Below, one piece after another: positions 44,501-54,177 of a stretch of DNA of 64,000 nucleotides; position 1 is the stretch's first letter; every line of letters starts with the position of its first letter. Below the pieces are notes generated by a model that ran no database searches, was not told where the DNA came from, and saw nothing but the letters and a program-made list of their open reading frames with translations. The position numbers and the translations under genes are program-made. This DNA comes from Lachnoanaerobaculum saburreum DSM 3986 (GTDB lineage: Bacteria > Bacillota > Clostridia > Lachnospirales > Lachnospiraceae). The stretch is taken from the NCBI RefSeq assembly GCF_000185385.1, contig NZ_GL622296.1:2173827-2237826 (forward strand). The letters are read 5' to 3'.

Positions 44501-45228
44501 GTATTGGCATACTCTATCATTTCCTGATATGGAATAATAAATCCATCTTGGTGATCACGCCGAATAGAATGACAGATATGTCCCTCCCATGTCATTGATC
44601 TAAGAGTATTCTCATCTGTATGTTTATGCTCAACTGCCGGAATATATCTCTTAACATGTCCCATACCGATAATAACTCGACGTGTATCTTCAACAAACGG
44701 GACTTGTTTTGTATAAGCAATGACCAAGGACTGATTAGGCACAATATCCCTATAAAAAGTATCAAAGATAGCCCTATGATTCATTGCATCCTGAATCCAA
44801 TCTGTTTTAAATCCCAAAATCGGCTCACGCTCCAAGCTGAAATCAATACCGAACTCTTCCTGCTTCTTATCAATATTTTTAAGCATCATCCATGCAAATG
44901 GTTTTGTAACAAAGGAATACGCAGGATATACAATATCTGTTGGAAGAAAATGACCATGTGAGCTTTTATTTGACTGCTTGTAAGGATGAACTGTAGTGCG
45001 TACCAAATCACAATTAGACATAAAAGCTGAACTTTCAGCTATGCAAGGCAACTTCTCTTCATTATATGTCATACACTGTCCACAAACACTTTTTTCAAAC
45101 GTATCATCTCTATTTTCCGATATATTTTTAAGCCTAAGACATGAGTTATTATCTCCCGGATTCTGACATACTGTTCCGTCCCATCCATGATCATGCCATG
45201 CAACTCTAACGGAAATATGCTGAGCCAT
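41521..45228 (-). CDS. RecD-like superfamily 1 helicase with N-terminal Cys domain and C-terminal nuclease
   Basis: 1235 residues from the ATG at 45228; GGAGGTGATTAAC is 8 nt upstream and overlaps the preceding stop region. The N-terminal 80 residues hold a Cys cluster (AWHDHGWDGTVC, VCGQC, LPC) that likely binds zinc. The helicase core starts near residue 605: Walker A GDAGTGKTT (623-631), DESS (710-713), GDPNQLPP, then late motif YALTVHKAQGSQF and YTALTRQ as in RecD/TraA. The last 130 residues look like a PD-(D/E)XK nuclease: RSKSEVTIANQL, RPDFKIED and WYWEHCGM. It is the last gene of a three-gene operon with the sacsin-like ATPase and HEPN-SNF2 helicase. Probably processes invading DNA (inference). 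Confidence 0.88.
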   Translation of the reverse strand: MAQHISVRVAWHDHGWDGTVCQNPGDNNSCLRLKNISENRDDTFEKSVCGQCMTYNEEKLPCIAESSAFMSNCDLVRTTVHPYKQSNKSSHGHFLPTDIVYPAYSFVTKPFAWMMLKNIDKKQEEFGIDFSLEREPILGFKTDWIQDAMNHRAIFDTFYRDIVPNQSLVIAYTKQVPFVEDTRRVIIGMGHVKRYIPAVEHKHTDENTLRSMTWEGHICHSIRRDHQDGFIIPYQEMIEYANTHPDFDMSSITVFAPEDAFEEFSYATEHVSHDATIDVILSCIKAFEIINNCLDEDYSNVLDWLNIRLSEVWEDRGAFPGMGAMLTALELPLGVLIARQIKENVKDGDDIWDSVELLFENPESVVTNNLAVKVTPVLKLTWKHMSHERKVLFKLLSRLSLNIDQAKMLFYEDERIKARIHCTDDEIIKNPYILYEKTRLKIDGFYVSVCKVDRAIFPIPYIRERYPLEHPTMLNSENDQRRIRAIAIAALEEAANEGHTILPKDVLLDRIKNMNLDPICPVTMDIIEAIQKFLMAEIIKREMRDGTKYYKLVRIQEFDDIIERRISRRLNAPELPIDADWRQMLDDKFNDGLKISEQEERARMEKTAILEELAKSRISVLVGDAGTGKTTVLSVLCSHPDIKAGGVLLLAPTGKATVRLLQSMGDDARGFTALNVAQFLVRSKRFDWNDMRYVLSDTDYKDVPDTVIIDESSMLTEEMFGALIQALKRAKRIIFVGDPNQLPPIGSGRPFVDLVYMLKVNLDMGLFPHVCRHYGELTVNRRQKSDEVRSDVLLSRLFTTNEQITDDDIIADIEKNRDPNIEIKQWRSREDLEQLLLETMAREIGMEDIDDQEGFDISLGGVKTDFGIYFNTGAAKYAQKWQILAPVKNMPQGVMNVNRLIHLKYREKFLKISKRWGIHKRIANSLGHEGIVYGDKVINVINTGQKIGYPEEYARNYIANGEIGIACGDYNKSRSSRKNHENDMKVEFSSQPDILYSFDKHDFNEENGIAQLELAYALTVHKAQGSQFNTVILVLAEPCKLLSKEMLYTALTRQEGKIIILYNQEPYHLLKYTSVEYSDIAKRFTDLFRDVYKEDETGPDMRPDICCVNGKFYENKLVHKTIKGELVRSKSEVTIANQLHLHGVEYEYEPELKLEGKIKRPDFKIEDYDTGIVWYWEHCGMMENPQYMRRWEEKKAFYKKNGIEEGKNLIVTYDEHGAIDTAKIDKIIVNTFDLD

Positions 45229-45240
45229 GTTAATCACCTC

Positions 45241-48200
45241 CTATTTTTTACTTCTTGTAAACCATGATTTTCTATATCCTACTGCACGACCACCATCACA
45301 ATACGTACCTTCCACACTAAATATTGATTCTGCTTCATTTACAGTATCCTCAAGTTGTTTTCTAGTACCTACAACCCATAGAGCTCCACCTCTATCACGT
45401 TTATCAATTACTTCAAAACCCGATTCAGTAAAGTATCTAACCAAAGTTAATTGATTATTACTTTTAACTTCATTATGTTCTTCTAATGAGGTATATGAGT
45501 TAGCATCATCTGATTTAGTGGTTAATTTTAAAAAACCTTTTTCAAAACAAGTGGGTACCTCAAATGTTTTCCTACCTGCATTTTCAAACTCAACATCAAT
45601 ATGGTTCATAATAGTATCAATATTTACAATTGTACCTTGACCATACTTTGCGTTTTGAACCATATCTCCTTCCTTAAGAATATTTACATCAACTCTATCA
45701 TGTAGATTATCCGTTCCTATTGTCTTTTCATCTTTTACCTGTTTCTTTAGATGTACCTCAATATCAATATCTTTGTTTTGTGATTCAGGAACTCCATATT
45801 CATCTATAAGTTTTATTATCTCCTTGACCTCTGCAATATGTGTCTGTGTAAAATCAATTATCTCATCTTTAGAAATCTCAATTTTATAATCATCCTCTAT
45901 TTTCTTTACATCAAGTTCAAGAATTGCATTTCTAATTTTTTCCCTAAAATAATCTTTTGAAACATCTCTAAGTTCCTTATATACCCTTGCACAATATGGA
46001 CATAAAGACAGATTTAGCTGTGGCATTTCAATTCCGAAATTTGCAATTTCAACAGCATCAACATGTCGTGAAGGCTTCTTACACATCTGACAAATATTCA
46101 CACCGCTTTCATTCAAATACATACCAATAGTGTATGCTCTAACTGCTTTTTGTGACTTACTTGTTCTAATCTGACGCATCACCTTCTCATACTTAACAGG
46201 ATCTGCAAAGAAAAACTGCCTTCGTACATGGCCTGTCAAGTTCTCAAAATCATTAACTCTGTGTTGTGGAAACTCATCTGATATCCATGAAATTGGATCA
46301 AATACTTCATCATCCACATCATCATCCACATAAGGTATATTGTTCTGCACCTGTTTTTTTTCAAAAAAATCAGGATCATAGCCAAGCTCTTTTGCCAACT
46401 GTCGAAATACAATTTTCTTATCTTTACGATCAAGAGCCTGTACTTTTTCAAAAGTCTCAGCCTTTACATCTACATCCTTTTCAACAAATCCCAATATTTC
46501 AAATCCATGCTTATTAATCGGAATATCTTCATAGATATTCTCATCCAAGTCAAAACGTGATAACTCTATTGGAGGATAAAGCTTCCCCGACTTATCAAAT
46601 AGCCATTTATAAGCATTAATTGTTTCAAGCAAATTAGCTGTCTCTTCCTTCGTATATGGATTTCTTTGCCTTCTCTTTATTGAACCCTTTAGCTTTTTCG
46701 AGATAATTAGTAAAAGTTTAAGAATTTCAGACGACTTCTTTTTTGCCAGTTCTGAATCTATATGAGTTTCAATATATTCAAGATTATCTTCCAAACAATC
46801 TATATTAATAAATGGACAAAATTCTCCCAATGCATCCCAATAGTCATCACCATGGCCTCTTCCACAACGATTTCCTTCAACTATCGGTGTAGTGACTAAT
46901 CCGAGTTTTTTAAGCTGGCTAATAGAAATACCATTAGTCTCATAATACTTTGTATCAATATGTTGCAGTCCGAAGTCATATAACTCATCACTATCTGTAT
47001 ATATAATATTACCATCCTCGTCCTCTTCGCCGTCATCATAAGCAAGAGTTATCGGATGATAATATACTGATAAATCAATACCCTCATCTGAATGTTCAAT
47101 ATAAACAGTTTCCGGCTTCGCAAATTCTTCTCTACTTTCATTCTCATTTTCATTTTTTACTTTTATAATGTATGCATCTTTAAGCATTTGCCTAACCTCA
47201 TCAGCATCATCAACCTCATCAAAAAGGCTGAATATCTGTTTAAGATCTTCCACATCTTCAAACCCTATCCCACCATCAATGCTTTCCACATACTTCTGAA
47301 TTACTTTTTCCTTTACAAACTGATAATTGTCAAATTCTGCAATCTTTAATCCCTCTGATAACAGTTTATGGTAATCTTTTGCGATATGCCTACTTACAAT
47401 CTTTGAGTTCAGAATTGTCCTGTATTTGCTTGATGAAGATAAATAAATCTGTAGCATATCATCCTTATATGCCGGAATCATTCGATTTTCCGCATTGAGA
47501 ACAATGGGTGCTTCTCTCAGATACTCCCAGGCTCCCGGTAAACACCCTCTAATAGTTGCTTCATAAACTCCTGCTCTGGAATTTGTTCTTTCATTGTTGT
47601 AATAATTATCTTGATACTCACTTATGAAGCTATAAAAAGTCTTCAGCTCATCCAGCGTTCCATCTGTTGTGCTTACTGTACGTTCCGGTTGTTCACAAAG
47701 TTTTTGAGCCCAATCTTTAAAGCTAAAGACCGGTATTTCTAACTTATCACGTAACCAAGAATAATATTCTGTAAATCTTAACTCATGTTCTGCATTCAGC
47801 GCAACAAATTCCCCCACTCCATCAAATGCATCTATCCATAGTACCGAGTTTGCCTGTTCTGCAAGCGAAAATGGAACAGCAATTTTTAAATCTGATGCCA
47901 TACGACTATGTCCATTTGCATCAGGAACCAGTGGTTTTGACTTAAATACTTTAGTTATCTTCTTTGACAACCCGGGAATAGTATTATTTTCTACTTCGTC
48001 CTGAAATGCGGCTAAAATAATTCGACGTATAAAGTTCTGAGTAATTAATCCTCTTCTGCCAAGATCTTCCATAGACTCTGCTATTAAAGCACCAAGTCGA
48101 TTAAAAAGTACATTATTAAAATCTGACGGTGTCATCAATTTTTCTCTTGAAACTGCTGTTTCAAAACTTCCCTGTATCAGAAATGGCAGTCTTGTGTTAT

Positions 48201-49107
48201 CTCTGGTTGGAAAGTACACCCATATAGGTGAACTATTGATCTCATTAACATTTTTAGCCAGACTGTTAACCTTATATGCAACACTTACTTCAGCATTTTT
48301 CATATCAGGATGATCAAAGACATCTTTATACTTCAAATATTTTGAAATATCTTCTTTTCTATCACTATTGTTTCCAGATATACGACAAGTTATAAGGTTC
48401 TCGTCTTTTGAGTCCTTGCTCAAAGTAATATGAGCATATTTACCGGCTTCCTTATTAATCCAATAAAGATCCTGAATACATGTCAGAAAGAGAAGAATTT
48501 CTCCTGATAATCCCTCTAATTTATCCAATACGTCATTACCACTTACATAACTAAGTTTTCCCTTGGAATCAATCTTATTGAAAGGAATTATAATTTTTGT
48601 TAGATGCTCACAGTTAGCAAAAACATATACTTTTTTACTGCCATCCGAATAATTGAACTCTTCTTTTATCTTTCTAAAATCCCAATTATTATTTACTTCT
48701 TTAGGCAGAAGATAATTCTGAATAATAAATCCTTCTTCATCAGAATAAATCTCCGGTTGATATGTATACTTAAATACAGATTTGAACCCCATACCAAATT
48801 TTCCAATTGTACTTGCATCATCTCTACTCTTGGTCCCCATCAACATAGATGAAACTCCACGTACATCATCCTCGTCAAAAGGTTTTCCATTATGGTAAAA
48901 AACAAGCTTATCACAATAGTACTCAATAACAACCTTACTTGCTCTTACATCTTCTGCATTCTGCAAAAGCTCATATACAAAATGGTTACTATCTGAATAA
49001 TGTCCCGCCAAAAGAGCCTCATATTTCTGAGGCTCCTCCGTCATAGCAAACCAATCATGTTTATTTTTCTCATATATTGCCTGATAATTAATCTTACTCA
49101 CTTTCAA
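45241..49107 (-). CDS. Sacsin-like HATPase protein with zinc-finger and C-terminal SH3-like regions
   Basis: 1288 residues from a TTG; a GTG two codons later (49101) has about equal support. The N-terminal domain is a GHKL ATPase of the sacsin/Hsp90 type: VYELLQNAEDV (E46, N50, D53), HNGKPF (72-77) and IGKFGMGFKSVF (101-112). The middle is long and helical without known motifs. Near residue 1010-1055 a CxxC...CPYC pair (ICQMCKKPSRH, LSLCPYCARVY) looks like a degenerate HNH or zinc ribbon. Near 1190-1225 GDMVQNAKYGQGTIVNID is like the UvrD-type SH3 tail. Such ATPases act as chaperone-like switches. It sits 14 bp after the SNF2 gene and 12 bp before the helicase-nuclease gene. Confidence 0.85.
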   Translation of the reverse strand: MKVSKINYQAIYEKNKHDWFAMTEEPQKYEALLAGHYSDSNHFVYELLQNAEDVRASKVVIEYYCDKLVFYHNGKPFDEDDVRGVSSMLMGTKSRDDASTIGKFGMGFKSVFKYTYQPEIYSDEEGFIIQNYLLPKEVNNNWDFRKIKEEFNYSDGSKKVYVFANCEHLTKIIIPFNKIDSKGKLSYVSGNDVLDKLEGLSGEILLFLTCIQDLYWINKEAGKYAHITLSKDSKDENLITCRISGNNSDRKEDISKYLKYKDVFDHPDMKNAEVSVAYKVNSLAKNVNEINSSPIWVYFPTRDNTRLPFLIQGSFETAVSREKLMTPSDFNNVLFNRLGALIAESMEDLGRRGLITQNFIRRIILAAFQDEVENNTIPGLSKKITKVFKSKPLVPDANGHSRMASDLKIAVPFSLAEQANSVLWIDAFDGVGEFVALNAEHELRFTEYYSWLRDKLEIPVFSFKDWAQKLCEQPERTVSTTDGTLDELKTFYSFISEYQDNYYNNERTNSRAGVYEATIRGCLPGAWEYLREAPIVLNAENRMIPAYKDDMLQIYLSSSSKYRTILNSKIVSRHIAKDYHKLLSEGLKIAEFDNYQFVKEKVIQKYVESIDGGIGFEDVEDLKQIFSLFDEVDDADEVRQMLKDAYIIKVKNENENESREEFAKPETVYIEHSDEGIDLSVYYHPITLAYDDGEEDEDGNIIYTDSDELYDFGLQHIDTKYYETNGISISQLKKLGLVTTPIVEGNRCGRGHGDDYWDALGEFCPFINIDCLEDNLEYIETHIDSELAKKKSSEILKLLLIISKKLKGSIKRRQRNPYTKEETANLLETINAYKWLFDKSGKLYPPIELSRFDLDENIYEDIPINKHGFEILGFVEKDVDVKAETFEKVQALDRKDKKIVFRQLAKELGYDPDFFEKKQVQNNIPYVDDDVDDEVFDPISWISDEFPQHRVNDFENLTGHVRRQFFFADPVKYEKVMRQIRTSKSQKAVRAYTIGMYLNESGVNICQMCKKPSRHVDAVEIANFGIEMPQLNLSLCPYCARVYKELRDVSKDYFREKIRNAILELDVKKIEDDYKIEISKDEIIDFTQTHIAEVKEIIKLIDEYGVPESQNKDIDIEVHLKKQVKDEKTIGTDNLHDRVDVNILKEGDMVQNAKYGQGTIVNIDTIMNHIDVEFENAGRKTFEVPTCFEKGFLKLTTKSDDANSYTSLEEHNEVKSNNQLTLVRYFTESGFEVIDKRDRGGALWVVGTRKQLEDTVNEAESIFSVEGTYCDGGRAVGYRKSWFTRSKK

Positions 49108-49121
49108 TTTCCCACATTCTT

Positions 49122-52100
49122 TTAGACCACATGCAATACACCTCTAATAAGTAAATTGGTGTGAATATCTGCCTTACTAATGGTCTCTTCTACCTTTCTT
49201 TTCTGTTCTTCATATTTCTTCTTGAGATTCTCAAGCTGTGATACTCTCATTCTCTTAATCTTATCATCTGTTGCGGCATCAATCTGAGCTCTAACAATGG
49301 TCTCCTGCTGATTAGCGGAATGTGCTATCTGCTCCAAGCGGTATTCGCACTCATTTCTAACATCTTTTGTATATACATCTTTTGCAATCTGCCATCTTCG
49401 GTAATGCAATCTATCCATGTCATCCCATTGGTCAGAATGAAACGCTTCTTTACCTAAGTATTCAGAAGCATAATGAATGAATGAAAGAATATTCTTCTCA
49501 ACCTCTTCATTATCACTGATAGCAATTAACCTTATATCAGGTTTTAATCCAACATACTTCCATGCATAAATTGTAAATTCATAATTGCCTGACGGTATTC
49601 CTGAATCTGAAATACACACACTAAGATTACATGGGAATTTTCTACTCACATATGCTGCTGCACTCATAACCAGCGGATGCATTTGTGTAAGGAAAGTAAT
49701 ATCTCTATTATCCTTAGCATAATTACTGTCGAAGGTTACATAAAGAACCGGTTTATCAGACTTAAGGTATGCCTTCCAAATCTTAACAGCATTATTATTA
49801 GCCGATAGCTGCATTGAGAGTAAATCGTCAAGAAGTAGTCTGCGCTTATCTGAAGCAAGTCTAAGTGTCTTTAGTTCTGCTTTACCTCTCAAATACTCCC
49901 CATGTCCAAGGTAATCACTAAAAAATACACCCACCATCTCATTCATGCTCTGAGGATTAATCCACTGATTTTCAGCTTCCTGAACATCCTTATCTATCAT
50001 ATATTTTGAAAGGTCAAATCCATACAATGATTTTTCTTCCTGCTCCAAACGGTGAAGCTCCTGAACCTTCATTACTTCATTGTCTGCCATCTTCTCAATC
50101 TTCATCTTACGTTCTTCATCCGTAAGCTCAGAATCAAACATAATCTTGAATATCTGATCTGAAATATCGCCAAGAATTTCTGAGCAATCACCAATGCTTT
50201 CCTCAAACACTCCAATCTTTGAAAGACACCTGTCATAAATCACAGCATCAATTGTATCCTCTGTGATCATATTATAGATCTTTACTGTATCACTCTTTTG
50301 ACCACGACGATCAATACGTCCAATTCTTTGCTCAATTCTCATTGGGTTCCAAGGTAAATCATAGTTGATCATAGAATCACAGAACTGGTAATCCAGACCT
50401 TCACATCCAACCTCACTAAACAAAAGAACATCTATTGCATCCTTCTCATTCCTATCAAGTAAGAATCTCTTACGAAGATTAAATCTCTCCTCGTCTGGTA
50501 CTGATCCATCTACCTGACCTACACGGATACCATGTTTTTTTAAATTCTTCTTCAGGTAACCAAGTGTGTGTCTAAATGAACTGAATACAATAATACGATT
50601 ATTATCTTCTTTCTGCTTCTGATTCACTATCTCAAGAAGTCTCATAAATTTAGGGTCGTCTATAGTAAGAGACTTCGATAGTTTTGATATATCATCAGCC
50701 AGTTCAAACAAAGTGTTTTCCTCATCCGAATTCAGTTCAAAATCATTCTCATATAATTCACCATCTTCCTGAATCTGTGCTAATCTCTTATCTACTAAAT
50801 CATTCATAAATGGTGCAAGACCATAAATGCAGCTGGATGCCTGACGCATAATTGTGCAAAGCATAAAACGTACACTCTGTCTACCATGTAACTGAGCCAA
50901 GGCAGTACTTTCAAACTCTATCAAAGTATCGTAAAGATCTTTTTGAATACTATTGAACGGAACTTTTACAGTCTGCGTTCTACGAATACAGAAATCTTCG
51001 ATATCTTTTCTTCTGGTACGATTAATCATTGTATGGAATGAATGAAATCCTTCTATAATAGATATTGCCTTAATCTTCTCATCTCTGGATAAATCCTTTT
51101 TGTCCAAGACAGTGAAAATTTTTTCAAAGTCAGGATTATGCTGAATAACATTTCTTCCCCATGTGGTTCCAAGTATATTAGATATTTCCTGCTTTCCTGC
51201 TTTCTGCCAGTCTTCTTCTTGATTTCTCACAATATGAAGAAGATTATTAACAAACTTATTTGGCTCTGACATAGTCTTAAATGTATCCTTATCAATAACT
51301 AAATCCGGTCTTAAAAGGTTTAGTACTGTATATAAGTCATTATTGCTGTTCTGAAGCGGTGTAGCTGTAAGGAATACAACTGCATCAGCATTACGGCAAA
51401 AAAGTTCAACTCCACGATACATCCATGTATTAGAGTTACGGATATTATGAGCTTCATCAACAATTAAAAGATCAAAATGTGGAATCGGATCAAGCTCTGC
51501 AAGGCCTAAATTCCTATGTTTTTTTGAGGACTTTGACTGCGTTCCAAGAATGGAATCTTCATTAAATAAAGAATACGGGATAACTGTTTTACTATATCTT
51601 TCAGGCCATTCTCCGTCACGATCTGTTTCCTGTATGCATTCTGCAAGTGTCCTACCATCTAACTGAGTAAAATTTTCATCAAAACGCTTCATTTCAAGTT
51701 GCCATTTTCTCTCAGCTACAAGAGGTCGTGGACATATAACAAGAACTGAACTTAGAGAAGATCTTGCTTCCATTTCTTTTAGAATTAAACCTGCTTCAAT
51801 TGTTTTACCTACACCTACATCATCCGCTACAAGTATACGTGGGCTGTCTGACTTAATCATTTTCAGAGCCGGTCTGAACTGGTATGGTACAAAATCAATT
51901 CTGGCTGCATTTAACGAATACAAATTCCCTGAACCCGGATTATTTATTTGATAAGCTGTGAGTGCTGCACGTACTTCTTTTAATGTAAGATAATATTCTG
52001 CCTTTTTATTTTCCTGTAATTGAATTTGCTCACGATAAAATTTCTGTATATCACCATTAATCAGTACTGAGTAGCTGTTACCATCTATTGCAATAACTGC

Positions 52101-52697
52101 ACCGATAATCTTAGAATTACTTACAAGCGTCACAACACTTCCCACTGTAATATCAGTAGTTTCAGATATGACTATTTTCTCGGAAGCCTCCAATACTCCA
52201 GTTTTTTTAACAGTATCCTCCGATACTACTCCCTGTAAATCCTTATCTTCTTCTACATCCATAATTAAAGCTTCCATATCTCTTGTTTCCTGCATAGAAG
52301 CATCAAATGTATACATAAGATCAATAATAACATTTATATCATTAATAACCTTCTCTTTATATATACGATTTTGAGCAATATGTGCCCAATCATTCCTAAT
52401 CTGCTGCATATCATGAATTTTTTCACGTTCCTTATTGTTAAGATAAAACATACCTGTAATAACAAACCAGTTACGATATACAATACGAAGTAATGCTGCC
52501 AAATCAAGACCTTCAATTTCCTTAATACCGCCTCGAAGAACATTCTCTCTCTGATGTGGGCTGAGATTATTGATAACTAAGTCCTGCCACCAATCATCAG
52601 TGATTTTTGGAAGTTTCTTTGACAGCCATTCGCTCATCTTCCGATTCAGTCGAAACATATACTCATTCATCTTACTATTCAATAAGACTGTATCCAT
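49122..52697 (-). CDS. SNF2-family helicase with N-terminal HEPN domain
   Basis: 1191 residues. AGGAGAAG lies 9 nt before the ATG. The first 140 residues match the Swt1-type HEPN fold and contain RNDWAH (101-106), the R-x4-H motif of HEPN ribonucleases. A small beta domain (about 185-228) follows. The SNF2/RapA-like helicase has Walker A DVGVGKT (293-299), DEAH (414-417), TAT (444-446), and the second lobe with IIVFSSFRHTL and RIEQRIGRIDRRGQ. The C-terminal 350 residues are helical with a long coiled-coil (LENLKKKYEEQKRKVEE). First gene of the operon. HEPN plus helicase suggests an RNase effector gated by a DNA-tracking motor (inference). Confidence 0.9.
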   Translation of the reverse strand: MDTVLLNSKMNEYMFRLNRKMSEWLSKKLPKITDDWWQDLVINNLSPHQRENVLRGGIKEIEGLDLAALLRIVYRNWFVITGMFYLNNKEREKIHDMQQIRNDWAHIAQNRIYKEKVINDINVIIDLMYTFDASMQETRDMEALIMDVEEDKDLQGVVSEDTVKKTGVLEASEKIVISETTDITVGSVVTLVSNSKIIGAVIAIDGNSYSVLINGDIQKFYREQIQLQENKKAEYYLTLKEVRAALTAYQINNPGSGNLYSLNAARIDFVPYQFRPALKMIKSDSPRILVADDVGVGKTIEAGLILKEMEARSSLSSVLVICPRPLVAERKWQLEMKRFDENFTQLDGRTLAECIQETDRDGEWPERYSKTVIPYSLFNEDSILGTQSKSSKKHRNLGLAELDPIPHFDLLIVDEAHNIRNSNTWMYRGVELFCRNADAVVFLTATPLQNSNNDLYTVLNLLRPDLVIDKDTFKTMSEPNKFVNNLLHIVRNQEEDWQKAGKQEISNILGTTWGRNVIQHNPDFEKIFTVLDKKDLSRDEKIKAISIIEGFHSFHTMINRTRRKDIEDFCIRRTQTVKVPFNSIQKDLYDTLIEFESTALAQLHGRQSVRFMLCTIMRQASSCIYGLAPFMNDLVDKRLAQIQEDGELYENDFELNSDEENTLFELADDISKLSKSLTIDDPKFMRLLEIVNQKQKEDNNRIIVFSSFRHTLGYLKKNLKKHGIRVGQVDGSVPDEERFNLRKRFLLDRNEKDAIDVLLFSEVGCEGLDYQFCDSMINYDLPWNPMRIEQRIGRIDRRGQKSDTVKIYNMITEDTIDAVIYDRCLSKIGVFEESIGDCSEILGDISDQIFKIMFDSELTDEERKMKIEKMADNEVMKVQELHRLEQEEKSLYGFDLSKYMIDKDVQEAENQWINPQSMNEMVGVFFSDYLGHGEYLRGKAELKTLRLASDKRRLLLDDLLSMQLSANNNAVKIWKAYLKSDKPVLYVTFDSNYAKDNRDITFLTQMHPLVMSAAAYVSRKFPCNLSVCISDSGIPSGNYEFTIYAWKYVGLKPDIRLIAISDNEEVEKNILSFIHYASEYLGKEAFHSDQWDDMDRLHYRRWQIAKDVYTKDVRNECEYRLEQIAHSANQQETIVRAQIDAATDDKIKRMRVSQLENLKKKYEEQKRKVEETISKADIHTNLLIRGVLHVV

Positions 52698-53164
52698 ATA
52701 ACATCTTCTCCTATATTGCTATTTTATTTATATTTATGACTAACATGTGACTCATTTTTCATATACTAAAAGTGGGATTGTAGTATTAACTACTATTATA
52801 TTTAAATCTACACATGTCTTAATAAATGTTAGTATTAGTAATATATTACACAAAATTAAAACCAATTTTAAGGATTAGCAAATCTCTTAAACCTTTTTCA
52901 TAAATTGTAATGACACTAAATATTGATAATCACATTTTCGTCATATTTACTTATATTATACGTTATTTCAAAAAACCGTTCAATTATAATTTCAATTACA
53001 TATTCAACTTTTACGGATACATTTTCAAACTTACTTATATGTATCTTTTCTTCAAATACACAACTTTACAAATATACTATATTAGCTTTCTTTAAAAAGT
53101 ACTTAATGTTTCTCCTCCTTCACCCTTTTACAAATTTAGTCGATTTTTTGCTTTAACACCCTCC
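52698..53164. other. Non-coding gap upstream of the three-gene operon
   Basis: 467 bp, very A/T-rich. The operon promoter must lie here. TAGTATTAACTACTA at 52781-52795 is a small dyad. No RNA gene or conserved ORF was found. Frames in it show no coding character. Confidence 0.5.
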
Positions 53165-53677
53165 TCACAAATCAATATCTACTTTATAACTGTCATCAAT
53201 AAATACAATGTTTGCATTATGTTTTTTTGCACCTGTAAAAAATTTAGTGTTTTCCTCTAAGACGCTTTCCATAGTACACCATCCATCATCTATGCGACTT
53301 TCTACGGTATTTGCATATTTTTTTATATTATCAAAGTTACTCTCAATATATTTTTTGCTCATTACAAGACAGTAGTATTTTATATTATCAAGATATTCTT
53401 TTTCAAAATCATTAACCCAATCAAAGGGTATATAGCATCCTTCAACAATAAAATTTTGCCTGTTTTCTATGGTGGTTTTAATCATTTCACGAACAATAGG
53501 CCAAAGATACTCTGTAAGCTTATCATCATCTTTAACGGTAAGTTTAGTATATCCGCTACGAATTAACCCCATTTTCAAATGGTCTATCGATAAATAAGGA
53601 TATTTATACTTTTCAAGTAATTTTTGAGCAAGCACAGTCTTACCTGTATGTGATGCACCTGTTATTAAAACGATCAT
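53165..53677 (-). CDS. P-loop nucleotide kinase-like protein
   Basis: 170 residues from the ATG at 53677, which has CGGAGAAAATA upstream; a longer frame reaching 53719 has no ribosome site. Walker A GASHTGKT (about 7-14) is at the very N-terminus. YLSIDHLKMGLIRSGYT and NFIVEGCYIPFDW resemble adenylate-kinase-like and 2-phosphoglycerate-kinase-like P-loop enzymes. Substrate unknown. It stands alone between the three-gene operon and a 500-bp gap. It could be a small-molecule kinase or part of an antibiotic-resistance function; nothing decides this. Confidence 0.75.
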   Translation of the reverse strand: MIVLITGASHTGKTVLAQKLLEKYKYPYLSIDHLKMGLIRSGYTKLTVKDDDKLTEYLWPIVREMIKTTIENRQNFIVEGCYIPFDWVNDFEKEYLDNIKYYCLVMSKKYIESNFDNIKKYANTVESRIDDGWCTMESVLEENTKFFTGAKKHNANIVFIDDSYKVDIDL

Positions 53678-54177
53678 TATTTTCTCCGTTCTAAACATAT
53701 TTTTATCTGTTTCCTTCATACATAATCTTATAAAATTAAACTTTTCACTCTCTTAGAGCATAATAAATTCTGTAACAATCCCATTTAATATTATTGCCTG
53801 AATCGAAATTTCTTTAAATATAGTGTAGTATCTTCTCTAAAAATACGCAAGCAATTCGGGCTTTACCTTTATATAGATTTAAAATCGCGTAAGAAAACCT
53901 TGCAACATCTGTATTATTTATATTTCATCAAAAAGTTCTCCCGTAAATAATTTGGTTTTATCTATATACCGAAGCTATCATAAATGCTATAATAAGACAT
54001 ATAAAATATGCTGTATTCCATATCATTCTTTGGAATTATTACGTGGTTTAACTCAATAAAGTTAAACATATACCAATTATTGCTTTTATATTGGAACTGT
54101 TAATGGTTCTAAAAAAGCAAATGTCACATTTAAAAATAAGCAATCTTACAACTACGATTGATTTATAAGGAGGAGAT
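53678..54177. other. Non-coding gap before the lipoprotein gene
   Basis: 500 bp between divergent genes, A/T-rich, with no RNA gene, repeat or convincing ORF that I can see. The last bases hold the AAGGAGGAGAT ribosome site of the lipoprotein gene. Confidence 0.5.

Noticed and set aside
41521-52697. DISARM or another SNF2-based restriction system
   Set aside because: There is no DUF1998 protein, phospholipase D protein or methyltransferase, and the sacsin-like ATPase is not part of DISARM as I know it.
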